64,000 nt of DNA from Siphlonurus alternatus (lineage: Eukaryota > Arthropoda > Insecta > Ephemeroptera > Siphlonuridae), in the NCBI GenBank assembly GCA_949825025.1, contig OX463784.1, forward strand, positions 1,451,168 to 1,515,167, read 5' to 3'. Each line of letters begins with the position of its first letter. The first letter of the stretch is position 1. Shown here in pieces: positions 1-10,859 of the stretch. Below the pieces are notes generated by a model. The model searched no databases. It had not been told where the DNA came from and worked only from the letters and a program-made list of their open reading frames with translations. The position numbers and the translations under genes are program-made.

Positions 1-529
1 GTAACTTAAGGGATAGTTGGGTCATATTGCATAGTCTAAAGTAACTGACACCAAAGTTTATATACTTGTATATTCTGTATAAAGGCCATGATTAAATCCT
101 CCCAGTTTGGAAAATATCGTTTTTACCACTATTTTGTATGCTATATTACCACTGTAACAATGTAAATTATGGATAATATATTATTACATGCATCAGTCAT
201 ATTTTAAAATTATCTTAACCACGTTTTGCCGGTAATAATTTTTTTTTATAAATAACTTTTATTTTAATCATTGCATATTAGCTAATCATTGTACAAAATT
301 ATTATTTAATTACAATATTCATGTCCAAAATGGGCCATAAAACATCAAGAAAATCAATGCAGTTTACAGTTAATTATAATTTACAATAAAATACTACAGA
401 GTCTTTCAATTCCCCAACACGACTGGCTCGACATGACCTTGTCACGTGACCTCCACGAGGTCACCGCCCTTCAAACCTCACTTGTTTGGTGAGTTGAGTT
501 TTTATTTCACAAATAATTAGTATGCATTT
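1..529. other. AT-rich DNA without a recognised gene
   Basis: This stretch is AT-rich with frequent stops in all frames. A short, more GC-rich patch near 415-485 contains GTCACGTGAC-type palindromic motifs but no supportable exon. Nothing else was recognised. Confidence 0.5.
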
Positions 530-852
530 TTAAGGTAAGATAATAAGAAAATTCTGATCGACGTAGTCCCATTTTATTAACATGTAAACCTTAGCAACCT
601 CATATAAATTCTGAATTTTTTAGAGACTGCCCTTTGCACTAAAAAAATGAAGAAAAAATTCCAAAACAATGGAGGAACCGATTTTTTTCTTTTCAATTAA
701 TTTTTAAGTTTCGGTTTCCATGGGCGGCATTTTTTGGTGCTAAGGAATGTATGAAAAAAAAATCAGAATTTTTATGAGGTTGCTAAGGTTTATTTATATG
801 GTTATCAAACGGGACTACGCTGAGCGGAATACTCTAGTTTTCTTACCCTTAA
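530..852. mobile_element. Palindromic MITE, TTAAGGTA family, copy 1
   Basis: The left end (TTAAGGTAAGA) is the inverse of the right end (TCTTACCCTTAA). The inner arms also pair: the left has the motif GACGTAGTCCCATTTTATTAAC and then ACCTTAGCAACCTCATA, and the right mirrors both. The whole 320 bp is close to one imperfect foldback. Related copies lie at 7380-7759, 15275-15662 and, truncated, near 13407. No transposase is encoded, so this is a non-autonomous element of unassigned superfamily. Confidence 0.75.
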
Positions 853-983
853 TTTACTGTTCTAAAATTCTGTTGCCTTAATGTATCCGCAAACAGTGCC
901 CGCTGGGTTTCTTCATACTTACCTGCACTAATCTCCACACATTTTGCTGGCATCCACCATGAGATGGTTGCATCTCGTCCATA
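849..983 (-). other. Candidate host exon (minus strand), family unknown
   Basis: On the minus strand an AG acceptor (AATTTCAG) is followed by an open frame beginning Tyr-Gly-Arg-Asp-Ala-Thr and containing a Trp-Trp pair. After 61 nt (position 923) there is a perfect donor, CAG/GTAAGTAT. If the donor is ignored, the frame runs on to a TAA at 849-851, giving 44 codons in all. That stop lies at the edge of a MITE, which favours the shorter internal exon 923-983. The upstream frame is closed just before the acceptor. I do not recognise the protein family, and no neighbouring exon was found, so this is a splice-signal-based suggestion only. Confidence 0.35.
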
Positions 984-1088
984 CTGAAATTAGTTTCATG
1001 AGTGACCATTTTTTAAAATAACTTTATTGGATAACTGCATATTATTCAAACGCACTAAAATGTCCATGTTAAGCATTCACATTCTTTA

Positions 1089-1377
1089 TTTTTATCCCCC
1101 GGGTTAAAGCGAGTGCTAAACATGGTGCTAAAAAATATGGGTTAAATCGGTGATTATCGTTTATCGTGTATGTTTAACATTGAATTTTATTTTGACTTGT
1201 CTTATAATCCTAATAAACAATTGTTTAAGTGTATAATTATGATGAAATCTTGACTGTAGCAGAAATGGAATAAATAATTACATTTTGAAATGCTTAACCT
1301 CGATTTGTCTGAAATTTTTTTAGCAATATGTTTGGCTCCTAGTTTATTAACCATGTTTAACGCCCAGGGGATAAAAA
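1089..1377. mobile_element. Short inverted-repeat element (MITE-like)
   Basis: The left end reads TTTTTATCCCC followed by GGGTTAAAGC and TAAACATGGT. The right end is the inverse: ACCATGTTTAAC, GCCC, GGGGATAAAAA. The arms are about 40 bp and imperfect, with an AT-rich interior of about 200 bp. It has no coding capacity and the superfamily is unassigned. Confidence 0.6.
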
Positions 1378-2040
1378 TCGAGGCTAAATTTAATTAGAGG
1401 TTAAATGTTAATTTTAAATGCTGCCCTAATATTGTGTTATTCAGCGGCCATATACGAAGTCAATGTTAATTAAGTAATGGACCACGTGACTGATGACGTC
1501 AACAACGTGGCTGCACAACGTGACGTCACAGCTGCCTCGTGCCATCAATCAAGGTACGATCAAAGTGAGTTAGTGACTCTAAAATAAATATGTAGATATT
1601 TTTCCTGATCTATTAAGTTTTAGTACAAAACAATTAAAGGTAAACAACAGTTTTATTGACTTTATTTCTCATTTTTTTTATAATCATCAAATAAATCAAT
1701 ATTTGGACTTTGAAACATTAATTATATTATTATTTCATTATTTGTATTTGTTTATATTTATTTATATAGTACCGTATTTAGCAACTAAAATATATATATA
1801 TATATATATTCCTGAAATATTAAAAATTGGTACTATTAATTTAAAAACAATTTCATTGTTTACATACCTCTCTTTTTTTGCATAATAAATGCATTCAGTC
1901 ACCATTTAAAAATAAGTTTGAAATACCTTGGCATGCACTATTATATATTATGTTAAAAATAATCATTTAAAAGAATTTAAACAATTATAAAATGACATGA
2001 AAATTAATAAAAAATAAAAAATTATTTTTTTTAATTTTAG
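1378..2040. other. AT-rich gap with one short dispersed duplicate
   Basis: No gene is seen. A sequence of about 28 bp beginning TACGAAGTCAATGTTAATTA near 1453 recurs near 2590. Two TGACGTCA motifs lie near 1495 and 1520. A short (TA)n run is at 1787-1809. The last 20 bases form a pyrimidine-rich tract ending TTTTAG that precedes the exon-like block at 2041. Confidence 0.45.
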
Positions 2041-2170
2041 GACCTTTCAACTGACTGTGGACTCTCGATAGATCTTCAATAACTTTGTAAGGACGAGGAA
2101 ACACCCCAAGTGATACCACGAGATGCGATCCGTGGTCGCTTGCCTCAATGACTCAGCATGTCCTCGCCAG
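2041..2170 (+). other. Exon-like block C (member of a three-copy family)
   Basis: A pyrimidine tract ending TTTTAG precedes this GC-richer 130-nt block, and CGCCAG/GTAGGG follows it. Its 3' half resembles the blocks at 3972-4108 and 12608-12767, with shared ACCCCAAGT..ACCACGA, GATCCG and TC(N)CCAG/GT endings. All three frames contain stops, so it is either a noncoding exon or a decayed one. Read in frame with the final CAG, the end contains a Cys-x5-Cys motif also seen in the other two blocks. Confidence 0.4.
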
Positions 2171-2342
2171 GTAGGGATCATAATGTATAGCCTGTCCGGG
2201 ATAGGTTGATCTGACGTCACGATCTTTTGTCCTCCAATACAATCCTACTGAGAGGGTCACGTGACGTCAGATGGACCAATCTCAGATAGACTATTCCGTT
2301 CGACGTGGACTCGAACAAACAAACTCATGGGGGTCTGAAACT

Positions 2343-2583
2343 CAGGGGCAGATCCAGGGGGGGGGGGGTGCCCTATCCTGTAATGTTAAATTTGAGGTGG
2401 GAGGTTGGGGCGAAAGGGGGGTGGGGTAATACTTTCCATGTATTTTGGGACCTCTGGGGGGGGGAAGTGAGTTACACTTTCCATGTACAGTATTTTGGGA
2501 CCTTTGGCGGAGGTAACACTTTCCAAGTATGTTGCGACCTTTGGGGGGGGGGGGGGGGCTACCACCTTGGATCCACACTGCTG
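2343..2583. mobile_element. Degraded inverted-repeat element with GGATCC ends and internal tandem repeats
   Basis: The left end CAGGGGCAGATCCAGGGGG is mirrored by a right end CCTTGGATCCACACTGCTG, an imperfect terminal inverted repeat. The interior holds about three repeats of some 60 bp, each with ACTTTCCA(A/T)GTA, TTGNGACCT and a G-run. The same terminal type is clearer at 5647-5842 and occurs as a left end alone near 13909. Apparent ORFs here are low-complexity Gly/Pro products of the G-runs. Confidence 0.45.
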
Positions 2584-2641
2584 AACCTACATACGAAGTC
2601 AATGTTAATTAAGAAATGGAGGATCTTTCCCTTTCATATTA

Positions 2642-3275
2642 AATTCAAAATTCAAAATTCAAATTTTTTTTATTAATCCATTTCTCCTACAATCAATATA
2701 TCAAGTATAGATAACAGTTGAGGTTAATAGGACAGGTCATGGTGGCCACAAGGCCGAGAAGAAGTGATTAATAGGTATAATATATACAACATGCACAAAG
2801 AATTATTAAAGATCAAAATCATGGTCCATGTAGCTCTTGACGCTATAAAAACATTTATCCAGTAACATGTTTTTAACACTTGCGTGGAATAGTTTATCAC
2901 TTTCAATGCACTTTATATCACTTGGGAGTTTATTATAGAGCCGGAGACAACTCATAAAGGGACCATTTTTGTACATATCAAGTCTGCACCAAATTGGGGT
3001 TATAATACTTTTGAGATTCCTTGTATTATGCTTATGATTAACAACATGTTCTCTGAAATGAAGCAAATTCCTTTTTACTTTAAGCACACATTCTAAAATA
3101 TACATACAAGGAAGAGGTAATATACCATGCTCCTTAAATAATTTCACACATGTAGCCCTTTTTTTTGCGAAACACATTAGACGTACAACTTTTTTTTGTA
3201 ATTTAAATAATCTATGACTTTCTATTGAATCTCCCCAGCAGATAATTCCATATTTTAAATTCTCATGAAGAGACC
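2642..3275 (-). mobile_element. 5'-truncated CR1/jockey-like LINE, same family as 22.5-26.6 kb
   Basis: The minus strand encodes the last ~140 residues of a LINE ORF2: the post-RT region with WGDSIESHRLF, then LQKKVVRLMCFAKK and a C-terminus matching the element at 25807-26394 nearly residue for residue. The 3' UTR ends with GATTGTAGGAGAAATGGATT and a tail of tandem TTTTGAA-type repeats, as in the longer copy. The element lacks endonuclease and RT. It breaks off at about 3275, the usual outcome of incomplete reverse transcription. It is a dead insertion, but its frame is still open over about 125 codons. Confidence 0.85.
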
Positions 3276-3630
3276 AATTCCCCTCCTTGTTTGTACGTCT
3301 TTGTCATACACTTTGAGGGAGTCTGAGTGCTACCGATGATGTCATTGTTGATAACTGCCATGTAAATATAATTATTTGACCATTTCACTTTTTTTTAAGA
3401 AACTGCAAATTTGAAAAAATATAATTGACTTTTTTTATATAAGATGTTATCTTAAATTGGAAGATTTCAGTGCATGGAAAAAATATATTAATCAATTAAT
3501 AATAATATGTAACTGCAATGGGCTTTCTTTAATTCATAATATATCAATCGCAAAACATATAATACACGAATAAGTAATGAAAATAAAAGTAGAATCTCTT
3601 ACTTTATGCTACCATTATTATTTTATGAAT
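3276..3630. other. AT-rich gap
   Basis: No gene, repeat family or RNA was recognised in this stretch between the truncated LINE and the next foldback element. Confidence 0.5.
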
Positions 3631-3952
3631 AATGGAGTATCAACCTCAAAATTGTTTATTGCAGATGTGGATAGAGGGTGCAAAGTTATGCTACCCTGAT
3701 TTTTTTCAGATTTTTTTGAGCTCGGGAACTATTTTTAAAAAATTATTGAAATTTCTTTTTGTGATGTCACGAATCGCCACTCCTTAAGAAAAAGATAGGA
3801 CTTGCCGCCGCGTGACGTCACAAAAAGACTTTCAATAATTTTTTTAAAAATACTTCCCGGGCTCTAAAAAATCTGAAAAAAAATCAGGGTAGCATAACTT
3901 TTCACCATCTATCCATTTCTGCAATAAAAAATCTTGAGGTCGATACTCCATT
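3631..3952. mobile_element. Palindromic MITE with TGACGTCA in the loop
   Basis: The left end AATGGAGTATCAACCTC pairs with the right end GAGGTCGATACTCCATT. Arms of about 130 bp are nearly complementary, including GATGTGGATAGA.GGTG against CACCATCTATCCAT and TGAGCTCGGGAACTATTTTT against its mirror. The loop contains GTGATGTCAC and GTGACGTCAC. Its arm core resembles the element at 21382-21769, so the two are related families. It is non-autonomous. Confidence 0.8.
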
Positions 3953-3971
3953 GCACCTTTCTCCTTCCTAG

Positions 3972-4108
3972 AACTTGCCACATCCCATGCACGACCGATC
4001 GTTCGCTCAAGAGATTACCCCTCGACTTGCGAGAGAAAGACTCCTCGTCGGTCAGAGACCCCACGTCACCACGATCCGGCCTGCAAGGATCACATGTGTC
4101 TTCACCAG
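3972..4108 (+). other. Exon-like block A (member of a three-copy family)
   Basis: A strong pyrimidine tract (CACCTTTCTCCTTCCTAG) immediately precedes this 137-nt GC-rich block, and TTCACCAG/GTAACT follows. Its last ~75 nt match block B at 12608-12767 closely (GTCGGTCA..GACCCCACGTCACC, then CGGCCTGCAAGGATCACA), apart from a 7-bp length difference. All three frames are open here, so frame cannot be assigned from this copy. One frame ends with a Cys-x5-Cys motif before the donor. Whether this is a coding exon or a noncoding-RNA exon is unresolved. Confidence 0.45.
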
Positions 4109-5116
4109 GTAACTAAGGTTCATATCTAACTTGGGTTTCGGTTATGTAAAATTTAAATGGCATGTTAAATGGAAAGTTAAAGTTATTTTTTCACTATTTT
4201 TTTTGTGTCAATAAATTGTTGGTTGGCTATATATAACTATATATAAGAATTTCAAATTTTTTCAGAATTTTTGGAGCAGTATTTTACACTTTTTCCGATT
4301 AAAAGAGTTACGGGTCGTTAATATTAACGGTGCAAAGTCAATCTTATATAGTCCCATCCTGCAACCTATGACAATTTTACAGTTGCCAATTTTACAGAGA
4401 TCTCTCGTTATGACGTCACATCATACACCTCTCGACATCCCGAACGTTACGTCTGTTCTCATTACATCACTCTGTCATGTCGATTGTAAACCTTGTTTGT
4501 GAACAAACATTTACATGTAATGTTTTAACTGCAGTTTTAAGATTTCCTTTCGACTTATACGCATGAAAGAAAGCAATTGGGGAATGTCAAGCAGAATTAA
4601 GCTATCGAAAGAAAAACGTAATTTTTATTATAGTATACAAATTGATAAAATATCTCCTGATAATTATGTAATGATAACATTATTCAGGCTAGCTCTTTAT
4701 ATTTTATATATACTCTAACACCGGGACCCTATTATCATAAAGCTTATTATTTATCATTATTATATCATTATAATAGTTTCAAATCGCTGTTGTATCGTTG
4801 TGTAATTTACACCAAGGGGGTCGCACACTACATTCGTATATTATGGAATCGTATATTATGACTTTGTATGATAAAAATTTAGAAATGAGAGGGAAAAGAG
4901 AAAAAAAAAAAACAAATGATACCATGCGATATAATACGAAGCTGTGCGCCCGTACACCTGATCGCATAGGATCTCAATTTTTAATCATATCGTGCAAAAT
5001 CCTGCGATCTGTGTGAGTCATCCCTTAATCAAAAGGATGTACTTTACAGGATTAATTATGACGTCACATAATTTTTCATCTTGAATTTAATTGTGTTAAA
5101 AGATATCACAGCAAAA
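4109..5116. other. Gap without a recognised gene
   Basis: This is AT-rich DNA with only short, low-complexity reading frames. TGACGTCA motifs occur near 4411 and 5060. No convincing exon, RNA gene or repeat family was seen. Confidence 0.45.
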
Positions 5117-5482
5117 GGTCGAGTGTGGCGCAGTGCATTGACCGGTTCTCGTTAGATCACCGAAGTCAGGCTACGTCGAGCGTGGGTAAAACTTGGATGG
5201 GTGACCGATTCAAGAAAAAATTACGTTGCTCCCTCCCTGGGGTAAATTCGTCTCGCTTTCTACCCAGTGCAGTGATGCACCTGTGTGTGGTTCCCCAGGC
5301 TTTGGTCCATTGAGAGAAAGTAGAAGTGTCCGTCCTGACTGAGGTTTTCCACGGTTCCCTCAGTCTCACCTCAGCGAATGCTGGGACGCGTAACAGGCCG
5401 TGGCCACTATGTACTATCCGTTCCCTACCTTATCCCTACCCTTTACCCGGCCGCGAGCTGTAAGCTCTTAAGGGGTGTATCC

Positions 5483-5520
<38 letters not shown>
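5117..5520 (+). mobile_element. 5S rRNA-derived SINE with poly(A) tail
   Basis: Positions about 5145-5206 carry the 5S rRNA signature: CCGGTTCTCGTTAGATCACC, GAAGTCAGGC and then ACTTGGATGGGTGACCG, the region containing the internal Pol III promoter of 5S genes. The flanks are not 5S. The match ends after GTGACCG and is followed by about 270 bp of unrelated body (with GGTTTTCCACGGTTCCCTCAG and AGGCCGTGGCC) and a 34-nt A-run at 5487-5520. This is the architecture of SINE3-type elements: a 5S head, a body and a tail. It is therefore a retroposed SINE, not a 5S gene. No clear target-site duplication was found. Confidence 0.85.
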
Positions 5521-5522
<2 letters not shown>

Positions 5523-5646
5523 AAGAAGTGTGAAGTAACGTATTTGCAACGCTCTTACAAAAATCTCTGACAATACATTTGTCATATAAAAATACAATTA
5601 AGTGAATTAAAAAAATGAGTTTGGAGCAAGTTTCTTTACACTCGAT

Positions 5647-5842
5647 CAGGCGCGGATCCATGGAGGGGGCTGAGAAGGCTGCAGCCCCCCCCCCCCGAAA
5701 TTTTTTATTTAACATGGGCAATATAGGCACTTCCCTCACTCCAATGTTTTTTTAAAATTGGCCCTATGGAGGCAGCTCCCCCTTCATCCCCTGCAAATAT
5801 TTCAGCTTCCTCCGAAATTTTTTCCCGGATCCGCGCCTGCCC
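5647..5842. mobile_element. Short TIR element with CAGGCGCGGATCC ends
   Basis: The left terminus CAGGCGCGGATCC is the exact inverse of GGATCCGCGCCTG at the right. Inside, GGAGGGGGCTGAGAAGGCTGCAG pairs with sequence around 5768-5815. Both sides are flanked by CTCGAT, a possible 6-bp target duplication if the element ends in CCC. It is 196 bp with no coding capacity. The superfamily is unassigned. Confidence 0.7.
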
Positions 5843-6091
5843 CTCGATCATATTTATATCCTCAATTTTTGTGTTTTACTTTACTCCTGGTCTCACCTTG
5901 TTATATTAGCTTTGTTGTACTCTTTGGGCAGTCTGAATGTCACCAATGGTAGCATTTTGGGTCACTCACCTTGTTTGAATGTTCCATTATGGGGCATGTC
6001 CAGATTATATAAATATTATATATGTGCGGTAAATGCTGTTTTTTTTAATTTAATATATAGCTATGTTAATACATTTAAATGTACTCCTATT

Positions 6092-6095
<4 letters not shown>

Positions 6096-6174
<79 letters not shown>
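6096..6174. repeat. (AT)n microsatellite
   Basis: About 79 bp of uninterrupted AT dinucleotides. Overlapping Tyr-Ile 'proteins' in both strands are artefacts of this repeat. Confidence 0.97.
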
Positions 6175-6181
<7 letters not shown>

Positions 6182-7379
6182 ATAATCTCTCGTCCGGAAT
6201 AATGAGCCATATCTGCCTACCACAAATCTTGATCGTTTCAATAATGAGCTATCTGCTATTTTAGGTGAGCGCAACAATGAACTTTATACTATTTTACAGC
6301 TCTTAAAATTGCTTACCAGGAAACTACAGACCAAGAAAATTAATGAATAAGACCCATCAGCCAATCAGAGTGCTTAATTGTTGTAACTTCAGAGTAATGA
6401 AGCCCTGATTAGCTAGAAATTGAAACAATTTACAAACGAAATTCAAAAGTAAGCGATCGTGGCACTACCGTAGCAGAGACCTAAGCTCCGTGTCTTATGG
6501 CCAGACATTTGACCAGCTCGGCCGAGCTTCACTGTAACTGAGAGTGGCGTCGCCACTGAATCTCATGCAGCATGCACGTGAAGTGAGCCCCCCCACTTTC
6601 AGCACTAATTCCAAATTTAGGTGCAGTAATAAGTGCTCAATTAGTGCTAATTAGTGCCGTACGACGCACATGAGCCCTCCTTTAAACACAAGTTCAAATC
6701 AAATGTGAATGATGGGGGCCCACTTCACGATAGCCCCCCCACTTGCAGCACTAATTCCAATTTTGGGTGCAATAATTAGTGCTTGATTAGTGCTAATTAG
6801 TGCCGTAATATGTTTTACTCCAGCTCAATATCTTCATTTTCAAATATAAACATTAACCACTTGAGAGCAGCGCTCCCCTCCCTCCCAAACCTGCAAATTT
6901 TGCCGCAAGGATTAAAAAATTAAGTGAAATTAAAAGTGCTCAATTAGTGCTATATAATCCCAAAATTTCATTTATTTTAACTCGTAAATTATTTGCAATA
7001 ATTCATGGGACAATGTATCATGGTGGGAGGGAAATTCAAATCTATATTAGTTTCATTGGAAAATTGAATGCTGCAACATTAATTTATTTTATTCTTATTA
7101 GAAATTTTAAATTTCTTATTAGAAATGCTCATTTCTAATTAGAAATAATGGGTTCTAATTGGAAATTTCAATAAGAATAATAAGAAATTTTCAACAGAGA
7201 ATAATTGTTAATTGGGTTTTTATACATAGTTTGGACTGTTTGGAGGAAAAAATATTATTAAATAAACAAACTAAACCTAATTGGTGAATGCAAAAGACGA
7301 AAGTCCATACACAAAATGCGTACATTCATACATTTAAAATTAAGCATTTAAAATTTATAAAAAAAAAAATTGGTTTCAT

Positions 7380-7759
7380 TTAAGGTACAGATAACACCGA
7401 TCAACTGTTCGACGTAGTCCACTTTGATTAACACGTAAACCTTAGCAAATTGACAAAAATTATGAAAATTTTTTGAGAGGCACATATTAGTGCCTAAAAG
7501 CCGTATTATAGAAAATTCAAAACAATTAAACTAGCCGATTTTTTTAAAATTAATTTTCTTAATTTTTTGCATAGGGCCTTCCCATTGAGAAACAAACTAA
7601 AGCCTTAATTTAAAAAAATCGGCTAGTTAAATTGTTTTGAAACTTTTTCTATGTCTTTTAGGAATTAATATCTGCCTCTTAAAAAAATTCTGACATTTTG
7701 TGCATGAATTTGCTAAGGGGACTACGTCGAACAGCTGATCTGTGTTATCTCTACCTTAA
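7380..7759. mobile_element. Palindromic MITE, TTAAGGTA family, copy 2 (nested)
   Basis: The ends TTAAGGTACAGATAACACC and GGTTAT-type CTCTACCTTAA are inverse to one another. The arms share GATCAACTGTTCGACGTAGT and a mirrored AACAGCTGATC, and ATTAAACTAGCCGATTTTTTT and its inverse AAAAAAATCGGCTAGTTAAAT are almost perfect. It sits in the spacer between the arms of the larger foldback element, so it either nested there or is part of its core. Confidence 0.75.
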
Positions 7760-8063
7760 TCATTTACATAATTTTAATTGGAGAGACTTTATAAATTTAA
7801 TGCATCAATGTCAAAAGAAATGTTGAAAGAACTTATTTTGCTGCAGCATACAATTAACTTTCCATTAATATGAAACAAATATAGATTTGAATTTCCCTCC
7901 CACCATAATACATTGTCCCATGAATTATTGCAAATAATTTACGAGTTAAAATAAATGAAATTGTGAGATTATATAGCACTAATTGAGCACTTTTTATTCC
8001 ACTTAATTTTGGAATCCTTGCGGCAAAACTTGCAAGTTTGGGGGGGAGGGGGGTGCTGCCCTC

Positions 8064-10094
8064 ATTCAAATTCAAATTCAAATTTTTATTTCGATCATAG
8101 GCTGTACAGCATGGATCACGTCAATTATTACATTTAATATGTAACATACTTAATTTTTATTAAAATTAGCATAAATTTAATAAATTTAAACACATAATTA
8201 TACCTAAACAATATTTAAAATATATATGATCTATAAAATTAATACAATAATTAAAATTGTGTCCTTTTAAACATCACATTAGCACCATAATATATTTAAC
8301 ACACAACTTTTAAATTCAATTAAAAGTCTATACATCATGACAAATTAATTGGTTATTTCAACAATTTACTAGTAGTAAATTAGTTATTTAAAAAGCACGT
8401 TTGCATAAATTGTCATATATTCACATAATTTATTTCTTCTTTTCACAGTACAATAAGTTTCTTGATGCACTTACTCTTCTTGTATGAATTATTATGAAAA
8501 TTATATTTATATTTTTATCAGTTAAAGATAAGATTTTAATATGAAAATTTAACCACAATCACATGTTTGATGTTATTTTTCCTTTTTTTTTGTTTTTTTT
8601 TTTTCACTGTATCACATTATCTTGATGATCTTAATGGATGATAAGTTTTACATTAATATATTGGTTTTCTCACTATAGTAATTATTATGCTGTGTCAGCT
8701 ACGTTCCAGTTTGCTACATCTCCATCTGTTATTTTTGTGTCCTCTGAATAAAATTCTTTAACATTGTAATACTCTTTTTTTATTAAGATAGTTTTCAGTT
8801 TATTTTTTAATACATTATCACTACTTTCATCTCGCAATGATTGTGGTATAAAATCGTGAATTTTATGCGTTTGGTAATATGGATTATTTTTGTAAAAAGC
8901 AGAATGGTGTTTTTTTACTACTACCTTCGATTTATTTCTTGTATTGTATGGAGAAATGTTGGAAACTTGATCGTATGACTCAGCATGTAGTCTTTTATAC
9001 ATTGCACATTTTTTAATATAAATACACGGTTAAGTTAACATGTTCAGTTCCCTAAAATATGTTCTACATGAATCATATTTTTTAAACCTTTTTATTGTTT
9101 TAAGAGCCCTTTTTTGAAGAATAAACAGTCTATTTAACATAACATTATCACTACCCCACATTATTATACAGTAGCTTAAATGAGAATATATATTTGCATA
9201 ATATACAGACAGTAATATAGGATCTGACACAATTCTTTTTAATGAATACAACAAGAAATTGCCTCTTTTTATTTTTTTTGGAATTTCTTTTAAGTGTACA
9301 TCCCAATTTAGTGTATTATTAATATTCAATCCAAGAAATTTGGTATCACTTGCTTCTTGGATAATATCCCCATCTAGTTTAACTGTAATATTTATTGTTT
9401 CTTTACTTGTTGGTAATTGAAATCTGAGGAATGCTGTTTTATCTACATTTATGGTATAACCTGAGAATTTGTCTGTCAAGGTCAAGAGGCGTGGCTATAG
9501 TGGCAACACTGTTTGCATTGGAATGAGCTTAAATTTTTAGGAGGGGGTGGTGACAACAGTCCGTGAGAACGTTGCCACATTTCTCATCACATATAGGAAA
9601 CGATCATCGCCACGGTTCAAAATATATGAAAACAATTCAGAAAATAGTCTAAAAAATTAGGCTTTAGTAAAAAAAAAAGTAAAAGAATCTGTTGTATTAG
9701 TTGTATAGTTTTTTTGCAATACTAATTAACAAATTTAACATTGGAAGGATACAAAATTCTCATTTAAATAAATTAATTATAATTAAACCAACGGTTAAAA
9801 AATTCCGAAAAAATTCAGAGCTAATTTGACGATTGTTGTGAGTCCACCAAATTAATTTGAAGAAAATCTGCTGTAGCGAATTTTTCGTCAAAATTTCTCA
9901 GGTTAAGCCTTAACAATAGTCTGTTGCATTTTCACCAATTTACAAGTTGTTGTACAGTATTATTTGCTCTCAGTTCTAAATCTTTTACTGTTTTTGCTGA
10001 GATCTTTGCATTTGTATTATCAGCGAATTGTGATATCTCATCAGCATCAATGAGGTGTGATGCCAAATCATGTGTTTGAATTTTATTTAAAATG
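8064..10094 (-). mobile_element. Dead 5'-truncated jockey/CR1-like LINE inside the foldback element
   Basis: On the minus strand, 10094-9932 encodes the RT catalytic segment ending in LVNW. Its active-site motif reads FADN, not FADD, so the second catalytic Asp is lost. After about 445 bp of unrelated sequence the frame resumes at 9485 with INVDKTAFLRF, DTKFLGL, YANIYSHLSYCIIMWG and RLFILQKRALKTIKRF. A single in-frame TAA at 9030-9032 precedes the C-terminal part, which ends at 8685. The 3' UTR runs to tandem AATTTG-type repeats at about 8064-8080. Endonuclease and most of RT are missing. It cannot be active. Confidence 0.85.
9486..9931. other. Unclassified insertion splitting the LINE RT
   Basis: About 445 bp separates RT codons (…QQLVNW) from the continuation (…INVDKT) of the same LINE. 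It holds GGCAACACTG, a poly(A)-rich centre and no ORF. Terminal inverted repeats and a target duplication were not evident. It could be a small transposon or sequence placed by rearrangement. Confidence 0.45.
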
Positions 10095-10640
10095 AAGATA
10101 CTGAGCGGGAGCAAAACTTTTTACGGCACTAATTAGCACTAATCGAGCACTAATTATTGCACCCAAAATTATTAATTAGTGCTGTAAGTGGGGGGGCTAT
10201 CGTGAAGTGAGCCCCCCATAAATCCAATTTTATTTGAAAATGAAGGTATTTAGCTGGAGCAAAACTTTTTACGGCACTAATTAGCACTAATCGAGCACTA
10301 ATTATTGCACACAAAATTGGAATTAGTGCTGCAAGTAGGGGGGCTGCCGTGAAGTGAGCCCCCCATAAATCCAATTTTATTTGAAAATGAAGATATTGAC
10401 CTGGAGCAAAAAATTTTACGGCACTAATTGGGCACTAATTATTGCACCTGAAATTGGAATAAGTGCTGTAAGTGGGGGGGCTACCGCCGTGAAGTGAGCC
10501 CCCCATTTTTTAAATTTGACTTAAACATGTGTTTACAGGGGGGCTAATGTGTGTCGTACGGCACTAATTAGCCCTAATTGAGCACCTATTACTGCACCTA
10601 AATTTTGAATTAGTGCTGAAAGTGGGGGGCTCACTTCACG
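10095..10640. repeat. Tandem repeats of ~145 bp (GCACTAATTAGCACTAAT)
   Basis: About 3.5 tandem units share GGAGCAAAACTTTTTACGGC, GCACTAATTATTGCACC, GGAATTAGTGCTG(C/T)AAGT, a G-run and CCGTGAAGTGAGCCCCCC. The units are the outer part of the right arm of the large foldback element. Inverted counterparts lie at about 6590-6830. Short ORFs here are artefacts of the repeat. Confidence 0.8.
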
Positions 10641-10859
10641 TACATAATCGCAGCGGCACTGCCACTTTCAGTTCCAGCGTAACTCTGATGAAATCACTGG
10701 TCAAAAGACACAGAGGTCTGTGTAGGGTCTCTGCTACCATAAAATATCATCGTATAACTTTGGTAAAATATAGCTACCTTGATTGTTTATGAGCTACACT
10801 AGCGCCAATTACGCTCAAACCCCACAAAATTCTGAAAATGTTTGTAAAAATTCTGGCCA

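Larger units (their letters stand above)
6450..10760. mobile_element. Large inverted-repeat (foldback) element, interrupted by a LINE
   Basis: The left arm (about 6450-7080) contains GTAGCAGAGAC, ACGTGAAGTGAGCCCCCC, then GTGCTAATTAGTGCCGTA units, GGGAGGGGAGCGC and ATTTGCAATAATTCATGGGA. The same modules occur inverted and in reverse order in the right arm. There the part nearest the centre is 7850-8063 and the outer part is 10095-10760. The two halves of the right arm are separated by a minus-strand LINE at 8064-10094 that interrupts the G-rich module just after GTGCTGCCCTC. The exact outer ends are uncertain by tens of bases. No transposase is visible. Confidence 0.75.

Noticed and set aside
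5117..5210. A genuine 5S rRNA gene
   Set aside because: Only the internal region matches. The 5' and 3' stems are absent and the sequence continues into a SINE body with a poly(A) tail.
6050..6277. Tyr-Ile and Leu-Ser repeat 'proteins' (also at 16043 and 26947)
   Set aside because: Translations of AT and GA microsatellites.
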